A stretch of DNA of 53,706 nucleotides, from NCBI GenBank assembly GCA_004151065.3, contig NWUY0305053456.1, forward strand, positions 1 to 53,706, in the 5' to 3' direction. The notes under the pieces are model-generated. The model did no database searches, was not told the origin of the DNA, and worked only from the letters and a program-made list of their open reading frames with translations. This DNA is from Larix sibirica. Lineage: Eukaryota; Streptophyta; Pinopsida; Pinales; Pinaceae. Positions 45,541 through 53,706 of the stretch are shown here, piece after piece; the stretch's first letter is position 1; each line of letters opens with the position of its first letter. A program made the position numbers and the translations under genes.

Positions 45541-46150
45541 GATCCTAGAGTTGATGTACTCGATGCTGGTAGTCTTTGTTGATCCAGGTAATCAATGACA
45601 GTGGGAGATCCCCAGAGTTGATGTACTCGATGCTGGTACTCTATGCTGTCGATACAAGAGGTTAACGCTGGTGGTTGCTATTTGATGATGCTACTTGATG
45701 CCGATACTAAAGGGCTCCTACTCAACGGCACTATTGACACTCAATGGATGCTACTCAATGGCTGCTACTCGATGCTGCTACTTTATGTTTATACTCAACG
45801 GCGGCTACTTGATGCTTATACTTGATCGCAATAGGAGATCCCACTGGAGATGCCAGTCATAGCCAATTCCATAGCCTGTTGTATTTGCTTATAGACAATA
45901 ATAGTACTTGCCGGGAGTACTCGTATTTTCTCATTGCCAATAGTCTGGAGTCATAGAGTACCTAGTCATCGTCGCTAGTCATTGCCAATAGACGGGAGCC
46001 TAGATGGAAGTCCTAGTAAGGAATAAGCCTAGCCTGATCATTCCAGGTGTCATTGCCAATAGCCAGTTGTCATAGACTATATTGCCTGTCGTCATTGCTG
46101 CTGATCCTTGCCAGACATAGCCTGACTGCCAGAACCCAGAGAGGATATCC
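45541..46150 (+). repeat. Two adjacent degenerate short-unit repeat arrays
   Basis: From 45541 to about 45830, near copies of TACTCGATGCTG or TACTCAATGGCTG recur at roughly 20-30 bp intervals. From about 45940 to 46100, GTCATTGCCAATAG recurs at irregular intervals with TCATAG and CCTAG variants. Spacing and sequence are both degenerate. Confidence 0.7.
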
Positions 46151-47250
46151 CATCGCCTTACGAGTAGTGATTTATAGAGGTTTGCTATATTTAGGAGTCA
46201 CCTAGCTCGTGGGTGGCGCAAAAGAAGGGAAGGAAAAGGAAAAGGGACTATTTGCTGTTTACGACAATGTGCTTGGGACCATGGTGCTTATGTGCGCTTA
46301 ACAAGTGATATTTGCATTTATTAGACAGGGCACAGCCTCATTCGCCATTCTTTACTAATAAAATAGAATCTTTTGAGGTCCAAGGCATAATTAGGGCACC
46401 TAAATTCATTTTCTTCTTAATGATCTAGGCCATCATTTAAGGAAGTTTCCCGGGGTTCAAGACTTCTGTTGTCCTTGTTGGACTGGGCGGGTGCTTTACT
46501 TACTGGGACTGTGCTGCATACTTACTCCTTTCCTGGGCAGTTTATCCTAACTGGGACTGTGCGGCCTGGGTGGGCTTTTCAAAAGGTTACAGGCAAATGG
46601 CTTCTGTTTATAGGCCCCTGTCTGTTGAATGAAAGGCTTCTGTCAAAAGAAAGAAAGGTTGGGGAAAGACTCCAGATAAGAGAAGAGGGGGAATCAGGCA
46701 GGTGGTATTAAAACAAGGATCCGGATCTACACAGGGAAAGGAGATTCTAATAGGTTTTGAGTTTACCCTTACCTTTTTACAACCCACCTATAGAAAGAAG
46801 GCCTAGCACCTGTTCTCCCTTTACAATCGTTTCATTAATTTTAGTAGTTACATATCCCTTCTATTTTCGGGTCGAGATTAGACCGGTCAACCTTACCCTG
46901 AACTTACTACCCCAACATGTTTCACCTTCACTGTGTACCCCCTTAATTATATGCCTTAGCTTTAGTTATTAGCTTTTATTTACGTAATTCCTGGAATCAC
47001 ACTTGCTTGAAGATGCTGCTGGGTACCACGTATTAACTATTGATATGGCTGAGCCTCAGGATACGACTTGGATTTCTTAGAACCCACTGGAGAGATAGAT
47101 AGTAAGAGCCCTACTTCCCTTTCATTTTAGTGCCTGCTACCAACTATCCTTTCCATTTAAACAACTCCATTTTCATCTAGATACTGCCTGCCTTACTTAG
47201 ACTTACGACGGATGGGGCGAAACTGAAGTAATTTATTCCGGTTATTCCAG
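46151..47250. other. Intergenic, no gene recognised
   Basis: Frames of 80 and 71 codons (46469-46711 and 46757-46972) have no recognised motif. The first has duplicated CTTACTGGGACTGTG and TAACTGGGACTGTG blocks. No RNA gene was seen. Confidence 0.4.
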
Positions 47251-47355
47251 TCATTATATATGTAATAACACTGGAAGATTCGGTGTGAATTGAGGGTGCG
47301 TTTAGCTCTTTCCCGTGCTCAGGGCTGCTCATTCTTTATATATGTAATTATGCAA
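47251..47355 (+). repeat. Rearranged copy of the 26690-26940 tag cluster
   Basis: This short stretch contains an AT-rich tag, GATTCGGTGTG, GGTGCGTTTAGCTCTTTCCC, GTGCTCAGGGCTG and then CTGCTCATTC followed by a second AT-rich tag. All of these occur at 26540-26940 but in a different order, so one is a shuffled derivative of the other. Confidence 0.75.
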
Positions 47356-47399
47356 GGACTTTGAACTCACGCGATTATCAATTTGACGGGCGGACTTCA

Positions 47400-49930
47400 A
47401 CTTGTAGTTTTATTTAGTTCAACTAGTTGCATTAGCCTTGGCCTTCCTCAGCTGAGCTAAGCATGGCTCTCTCTTTAGTGCACCTACCGGAATGCGCGAT
47501 TCTTTCTTATAACGATAGTGCCTAGTTGGTGTCTAAGAGAACGAACTCTATCTCTCTCTAGTGCTTAGCTTGAGTTCAGAAGCTAACTCCTAGCTCTCTC
47601 TACTCTCTCTTGTGCTTAGCCGGGGCTGTAGTGCCAAGACTCTATGTAGTGCGAGTTAAAGAGGTAGGGATGGGAACTACTAACAACTGTACTAAAGAGC
47701 TAGTCTTAAGTCTTATATAGTCGTTATAGAGATAGAATCACTACATCGATATACAAACTCGCATCTCTACGTGTCGCATATCTACGTTTAATACAATTGT
47801 AATTTGTGAATATGCAATCTGATTATAAAAGAGCTAATAGTAATACTCTAAGTTATTGTGGGATAATTACGTATATAACACAAGAATCAAATTTGTACTC
47901 TGCTTGAGTTACTTGCTTCGGAACTTTCTGAATTTGATTACTGCTGGCTGGGACAAAATACACTTGATCATTTAGAACTCTTTCTTATAACAACTATGGT
48001 AAGACTATAATTAGCTTGATCTCAGCCTGACTCTCGCCGTAGTTCATTCTGACAAATTAGTAGTGAAACTTGTAGCTGTGCTGTAGCGTCATAACTAGTT
48101 GTTGTTTCCGTAAGCTCTACCAGACGATATTTATTTCTCTCAATGGCATCAGCAGGTTCGGTCGGGGCAGGAGGCACAAATAAGTTTATTGGACAATATG
48201 CCAACTTCATCTAAATTGAATAAGCTACCAGGGGACAAAGAGAAGCTACGGCACCGAAAAAGGGTTAAACCCCCTGCATAACCGAGACCGGGGGACAAAT
48301 AGTTAGCTGCCGCAGTGCATGTTTCCAAAGACTTTTTAGACTCGCATCTCTACGACCCGGAGGGACTCGACCAAAAGGAGAGGTTGAACTTTTCGCATCT
48401 CTACGTCCTTGCAACAGAAGAAATGATCTAACTCTCTTTCTCTTCTTAGTTCCTCCTTAGCTTTAGTCCCCCTCCGACAATCCAAGTGAGAGCCTTAACT
48501 TATTAATAGGTAGTCTCCATTCTGTTCAAAAGAAACTCCCCTCCTTAGTTCTAATTAAGGCACTTCTTAGGTGCCGATGCCAGTATTGCCACTACATACA
48601 TCCAGGTTCGATGCTGCTGGTAGGAGACCGCAGGCTTAAGCCTTTTTAGAGAAAGGAGAGAAGAGGTAGGTGCACCAACAACCAAACAACTTCTCCTCCA
48701 TGCATGAAAAGAAACAATCTGAAGTTGAGTTGGATGTGTGCAAAAGAATAAGGTTGTGTTCAGTTCCACCCGATAGCAGCTTAAGCCTTGTGATAAAGGT
48801 CATGAACTTTGAAAGAAAGTTCTGTTTGTTGTTGTTTTCTTAACCAAAAAGAGTAGTAAAAGCCATATTTACGATGCCATATCGTCTATATATAGTGTGA
48901 GGTGGAATCAACCTTACAACACTTCTTTCTCCATGCATGAGTGCAACAAACCAATTGAGAAGCCAACCTCTTTCAACTTGCTATGGGGTAGCCTCCTCTT
49001 TTTCCTGGGACTCTGCTCCTAGATAAACTATGCTCTCTACGAAGGCCTATGTAAACTATGCTATTGGGTACCTACCTATCTGCTAGAGCTGTAGAGAAAA
49101 GCCCATGCACACTCCGCCTTCGTTAAAGAGCGAAATAAGTTCCACCACTGGTACGAACATGTGAGACTCGAATATATACGTTTCACTTCAATAAATTCTA
49201 CAAATCTAATTTGAATAGCTAGATATGCCTTGTTATTGTTATATGTAAGCTATAACTTGAATAGGAGGTATGGTACATCCAAATCCCAAAGGCCAAACTT
49301 GCATATCTACGTTATACTCGCCATATCCACGGGAGAATCACATATATACGTCCTTGCCATTACTACAATGTTATGATGTGAAATCCATCTTCTCTAATAA
49401 ATATCTACCTACATCCGCCGATAAGTGAAATGAAATAAATAGTTGAAATGATACTTTCTCGCTGTAGTTAACAACATCATAGTGCACTAGTTCTAATTAG
49501 TGCAACAACTTGTAGTTCAACCTGGCTCCAGCTGAGCTACTAAGAAGCATGGCTCTCTCTTTAGTGCAGCACCTACCACCTGAAGTTTATTTGGATGTGT
49601 CCCGCTGCTCTGCTGAAGAAGAATAAGGTTGTGCCCGTATAGAAACTATGCTCTCTATGAAGAAGGCCTATGTAAACTCAACTATGCTGCTGGTTAAACC
49701 TAGGGTCAAGTAGTAGTGGAGATTACGTTAACTAGTGTAGAGCTTAGAATCTCATGCAAGTGGTTACTATGAAACTTATTCAATCGTGACTCGCCATATC
49801 TACGTTTAACCTTGCCATTGTAAGAATTTGTCATCTATGCTTTAGTCCAATGCCCTAAGGCCATAGAGAAGAGTTCAATCCAAGAGCCTTAATAGGTAGT
49901 AGTCTCCATTCTTTTCAAAATAGAAGATAA
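47400..49930. repeat. Block of shuffled repeat pairs with small insertions
   Basis: At least four segments occur twice: 47449-47488 with 49529-49577, 48482-48535 with 49875-49925, 48730-48758 with 49591-49633, and 49025-49068 with 49643-49693. In each pair the second copy carries small insertions, several of which duplicate the adjacent three bases. Copies of the CGCATATCTACG or CGCATCTCTACG tag are interspersed at 47758-47790, 48341, 48395, 49298-49312 and 49791. Short frames here (up to 72 codons) are not credible genes. Confidence 0.7.
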
Positions 49931-50379
49931 GAATAACTAAAAAGTTGGTGTTTTACAAAGAATTTATTTATTAGATAGTTGAATGATGGAGATAAATTTG
50001 AAAGGCACCAAAAAGAAAAAAAATTGAATACTCATGTTCTTGCAATAAGATAGAAAAGTTTAAGGTGTTATGTGGGAATTTTGTGTACGCGTGAGTGTTT
50101 TGACTCTTTAATGTAACCGGAAGAGTTTCAATTCCATTAGACTAATAAGTAAATTGTTGGCATGAATAGGATGGATCTTGCATTATGAGGTAATTTTTTC
50201 TTTTATATATGATAAAATTCGTTATTCTGCTTATATGCAAGGTCAGATGCACATGATTAAATATATAAAGGTAAGCATTAATTTCATAGTGTTTTCTACC
50301 CTTTCAAATTATTATATTACGCTCTTTCCAGACCGTCCAGAAGAGGAATCCCGGGAATAGTTGCCATACTACTCTATAT
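49931..50379. other. AT-rich stretch, nothing recognised
   Basis: Very AT-rich DNA between the repeat block and the LINE fragment. A 60-codon frame (50178-50360) has no motif. It might be the 3' untranslated tail of the minus-strand LINE piece that ends near 50380. Confidence 0.35.
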
Positions 50380-50730
50380 TTAAGACTGTATTCTCAAAGG
50401 GACCAGTGCGCCACTCTTCAATTGTTTCCAGGATATAAAGTATACTTCTATAAGATTGTCAGAATATTTAGACCCCCTATTTGTCCCATAAGAGAAATGC
50501 TTGTTCACAGTGATTGAAAAGATGTTACACTAATTCCCCCTCTTGATGACACATATAGCATATAGAGAGACCTTCCCCTCTCCTTTGCCACTTCTCCCAG
50601 GTAAAGACCTTCCTATTGGCGTTAAACCACAGAAAGGTATAGATTTTAGGCCAGAGCACCAGGAAAGTGGGATGCATTATGGCAATTATTGTTTCTAATA
50701 ACCTTATAGGTAACCCTGCCCTGTAGTTCT
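50380..50730 (-). mobile_element. LINE 3' end: reverse-transcriptase zinc-binding domain
   Basis: One minus-strand frame reads WPKIYTFLWFNANRK, then FTWEKWQRRGEGL, then CYMCHQEGEL, a stop, HLFNHCEQAFLLWDK. The Trp-Lys-rich approach, the C-x2-C pair, HLF..C and the final LLW are the signature of the zinc-binding domain near the C-terminus of plant LINE reverse transcriptases (zf-RVT). The upstream limit is uncertain. The open frame at 50646-50867 is in a different phase. Confidence 0.7.
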
Positions 50731-50776
50731 TGGTAAGGAAGGCAGCGCCCTATATTAATACAGGGGCAATCTTCGT

Positions 50777-51240
50777 TCAATCTGCACTGACAATAGAGAG
50801 AAGAGAGGGCTCGGTTTTTAGCGAAGGAGAGGATAGTAGCAGGGATGATGATCTTTGCATCACGCAACTTTTTTCTTTCTGAACGAGAGGACGTAGCAAA
50901 GGGTTCAATTGTCTCTGTTTCTGCCTGAATGGCTTGACATAATCCTTTAGAGTAATTTTATGCTGAAAGATAGATGGCTCATAAGACTTCAGGCCTTCAT
51001 ACCTAAAAGCAAAAACATTTTTCAACTCTTTTAACAACTAGATGTATTCCTCCCTTTCTGAGGGAGACAGAGTCTTAGATATCTTTACAAACTGAGAGTC
51101 TTCTTCTGTGCCTAAGTTGCAATCCTTTACCTCATATAATTCTGGTTTTATGGGGGGTTTAAGGGGCACATCATTCAGATCAAAATCCTTTCTAGTGGGA
51201 CCAGCCTCGGGGAATCAAATTTGTCTTTAGCTTTATGATT
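50777..51240 (-). mobile_element. Ty3/gypsy reverse transcriptase N-terminal fragment
   Basis: The minus frame from about 51180 reads KISKTLSPSEREEYI, a stop, LLKELKNVFAFRYEGLKSYE, PSIFQHKITLKDYVKPFRQK and QRQLNPLLRP, after which a shift leads to RDAKIIIPA. This is the region just before and at the start of gypsy RT, including the PFRQKQR box. Catalytic RT motifs are absent because the piece is truncated against the LINE fragment. It could come from the same family as the protease piece at 4819-5590. Confidence 0.85.
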
Positions 51241-53674
51241 TTATGGGCCCCCCATCATCTTAGGAACAAGTTTCTCAGATGGCTGGCCTGTGTCAAGTTC
51301 CTATTCTTACTTTTATCCATCCAAATTCATGTTCATTTTGGTATACTCATCCACCATGGTCAGGAATCTATTGATCTGTCCATCATCCTAAAACACTTAT
51401 AAAACGCCTGCCTGTTTTATAAAGAGAAACCTCGTGTTGAAGGGGTCCAAGTATGATTTCCCCGTCGGGTTCGAGAACTCGTCTTTTTATTTAGCCAACT
51501 TGATGATTTAATTTATGTAAGGTATAACCTTCTTCCCTCCTTCCTTCCATCCAATCTCCGGGGTCTGACTGTATCAACTAAATGCAAGCAGTTCCAACGA
51601 TCCAACAGCTGTCCAACATAAATAAATAAAGTGGGCTGGCTATAAAAAGGTAAATAGCAATGTTCTGCCAAAACAAGCAAGCCCGTCCACCCCACCAATG
51701 TAAGGGGTCTATCTGTCATTCCTAAGTAAGTTCTGACGATCATCCCACAACTGGTTCCATTGAAGCCATTGATCTTCATCCGACCGATAAAGCAAGTAGT
51801 GCTCTCCCTGTATGCTTCCATCCATCCCAGCTGCCTTGCAATTTCCCGACCCACTCCCAAGTGGTTTATTCGAAGCGATTGCCCCTCGTCCGATCTAGAA
51901 TTATTGCCCCGCCTGTTACAGCTTGCCAAATTTGTTCAACAAGGTCGAGTGCACTCAGACAGGAGGACGAGGTTTGAGGGACGAAGTGATCGTCTATTGC
52001 TTGATCGCACAAGGGAAGGGTCAACATAGATCGGGCAGAGTACGAGGTGGGGGAAAGCCAATTGGAACAGGGAGGAGCGCTTCCAATTCAACTTTTTGGA
52101 GAGAGTGGAAAACATACCCCTAGTTATTAGGGTGGGGATATGGCTAGGCAGGTTGCTCTGGGATTCTCGCATGAACGAACGTGTTCGGACAAGGTCGATT
52201 CATAACCCTCCCTTTCGACAACATCGAATGAAAGTTCCCACAAGGTTGAGGTCTCATCCCCGTATCCTTACTGTTCTATTATAGCCATTGAATGACAGTT
52301 CGGACCAGGTTGAGAGCAGAGACATAAATACCTGAACAGTGGGCAAGGTTTAATCCATACTTACCCTTACCCATTTTGTTGGAACCCATAGCAGACATCG
52401 TTGGACAGACAGCACTCAATCTCCCCAAAGAAGTGTGATAGGGCTCAAAGGTCTATTTCTTCAGGTGATAAGAGAGAAGGTGGGTAGCAGGCACAGTATA
52501 AGTAACTAAAAGGCAGGTAGGTCCTAAGCAGTGGGTTCTAAATGATGAATCGTATTTATTAGCTCTTCAGCGGGACCAATAGGTCATATACCAAGAAGGT
52601 AATAGTGTTTTTTTACCCATAATAATTTAGAAAGTGTTATTCCAGGCTGGTAATGCTATGCTGTATCAAAGCCCGCGAACAATGTTCTAAGTCCAGGTAA
52701 TTAATTCGTTGTTATATTTTCTAAAGGGTTAATACGCCCACCCAGAGCATGCACATGAAGTTCAGACAAGTAAGTAAGGATCTCAAGTTAATACAAATGG
52801 TCTAAGTACCCACCCCCTAATAAGATTCTTCAAAGTGTTTTCAAAGGCCGGTCCAACAATGCTCTTTTCCGAACGCCTGCCCGACAAGAGGGGAATAAAC
52901 TTTTTAGGGGAAGGGGCAACACAAAAAAGGGGCAACACAAAGGTAAGCGGAAATAGGGTAGGCGCGAACAAGGGGGGAGAATGGCATAAGAACGGTAAGG
53001 ACCAAACTGCATGCACCACCTATTATTTATGGAGACCAGTAGCCATCAGATAGGAAGGATAATACTTTTTACAAAGCCTGATTGATTCTAGATAGCTGCT
53101 GCTGTACTTCAATTTACTTTAATGAAAGGGCATAAAGAAAGGACCTTTTTATAAAGAAAGACTCAACCTTTCCTTTCAGACAAACACAGATTATAGAGGG
53201 ATTATTAGGTAGGCTCTGATTAGATGAGGCAGGTATCATTATGAGAGACTGGCATCGAAGCATTTGGCTAAAAGGTTATTTATTCGGCAACTGTGTAAGT
53301 GAATTAATCTTTCTCAATGAATGATTGATTCTGAGCTTGATTGAAAAACATAGCGGGGGCATAGGCTAAGAGAGTTGGGTATATTTCCTATAGCCGGTCA
53401 TAATTAGAATATTTTCTATTTGACCGAAACTTACTGATTGATCCAGATCGGAAACACCTGCAGAGTTGTGTTTAAGTAGCGATAATTGTATGTTAAAAGG
53501 GTAATTGGAGAAGCTTTTAAAGATTGCTGCTCCTCGAACCCAACTCGTATGATTTTATTGGTGACGTTCTCTTTCAACCCAACCTCCTTTCCTTATGACT
53601 TGTCAACTAAACTCCCCTTCCTTATTACTTGATTGATATGACTTGATCGGTTACGTTTTCTTTTTAACCTAACA
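51241..53674. repeat. Repeat mosaic, no gene recognised
   Basis: Copies of the 7440-8030 repeat family occur at 51540-51765, and the CCTCGTGTTGAAGGGGTCC block at 51431 matches 8279-8300. A 138-codon minus frame (51513-51929) lies over these repeats and shows no domain. ATGGTCTAAGT followed by CCCACC recurs at 7911 and 52798. Frames at 51760-52300 and 52783-53053 overlap on both strands and look accidental. Confidence 0.45.
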
Positions 53675-53706
53675 CCCTTGCTCTCCCTTACGGTCAAGCA
53701 AGCTTT
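53675..53706 (-). repeat. AAGG-type repeat cut by the window end
   Basis: CCCTTGCTCTCCCTTACGG followed by TCAAGCAAGCTTT, an inverse copy of the 35-bp family with three substitutions. The sequence stops inside it. Confidence 0.7.

Noticed and set aside
45129-45542. 137-codon hydrophobic open frame as a membrane protein
   Set aside because: Its Leu/Met-rich translation is the out-of-phase reading of a GCT/GGN/AAT-rich tract. The Gly/Ala/Asn frame fits better, so the apparent membrane protein is an artefact.
51513-52029. Overlapping frames of 138 and 89 codons on opposite strands
   Set aside because: They overlap dispersed repeats and one another and show no domain.
1-53706. tRNA or rRNA genes
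   Set aside because: I scanned both strands for T-arm boxes of the GTTCGAATC type and for plant mitochondrial 5S rRNA landmarks and found none that could be extended to a cloverleaf or rRNA. A covariance search would be decisive.
1-53706. Plastid-derived DNA
   Set aside because: No recognisable plastid protein, tRNA or rRNA sequence was seen in either strand, although a nucleotide search could find short decayed pieces.

Overview
This window looks like part of a plant mitochondrial genome, most likely a gymnosperm with a very large, gene-poor mitogenome. The clearest evidence is two exons of nad2 (NADH dehydrogenase subunit 2, respiratory complex I) on the minus strand, with group II intron structure around them. 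Exon 3 (25799-25965) is 167 nt. Exon 4 (24056-24628) is 573 nt. These lengths equal the spacings implied by the standard intron names nad2i542, nad2i709 and nad2i1282. Exon 4 carries many codons that differ from the usual NAD2 residue in the way C-to-U RNA editing would repair, which is typical of gymnosperm mitochondria. No tRNA, rRNA, plastid-derived gene or other complete mitochondrial protein gene was recognised, so 53.7 kb holds only about 0.75 kb of confident coding sequence.

The second component is a set of decayed nuclear-type retroelement fragments. They are a Ty3/gypsy chromovirus pol (1125-3175, minus), a Ty1/copia integrase (4190-4815, plus), a gypsy protease region (4819-5590, minus), gypsy-like gag (5600-6905, plus), a second gypsy pol of non-chromovirus type (16770-18340, minus) with a protease piece facing it (18370-18675, plus), a non-LTR (LINE) element (33970-36030, plus), a LINE 3' end (50380-50730, minus), a gypsy RT start (50777-51240, minus), and two pieces resembling a plant retroelement-associated protein (3537-4157 and 33231-33800, minus). 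All carry stops and frameshifts. They appear to be passengers transferred from the nucleus.

The third component, which fills most of the rest, is a mosaic of short dispersed and tandem repeats. They include 35-bp elements bounded by AAGG that resemble the Bpu elements described from Cycas mitochondria, a 16-nt tag (TATATGCTCAGGGCTG) present in or next to three nad2 introns, AT-rich tags of the TTATATATGTAATTA type, several degenerate tandem duplications, and tracts with a codon-like Ala/Gly/Ser/Thr/Asn-rich reading frame (12020-14275 and 45129-45540) that I cannot assign. In 47400-49930, paired repeat copies differ by small insertions that mostly look like 3-nt duplications.

Layout: 1-6.9 kb retroelements; 6.9-12 kb repeat mosaic with one unexplained 203-codon ORF; 12-14.3 kb codon-like tracts; 14.3-16.2 kb a degenerate three-fold repeat; 16.8-18.7 kb gypsy; 18.7-22.5 kb low complexity and unassigned; 22.5-26.1 kb nad2; 26.5-33.2 kb repeat mosaic; 33.2-36 kb retroelements; 36-50 kb repeat mosaic; 50.4-51.2 kb retroelements; 51.3-53.7 kb repeats. 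Only nad2 is likely to be functional. Its mRNA would need trans-splicing of exon 2 to exon 3, cis-splicing of exons 3 and 4, and joining to an exon 5 that I could not find here.
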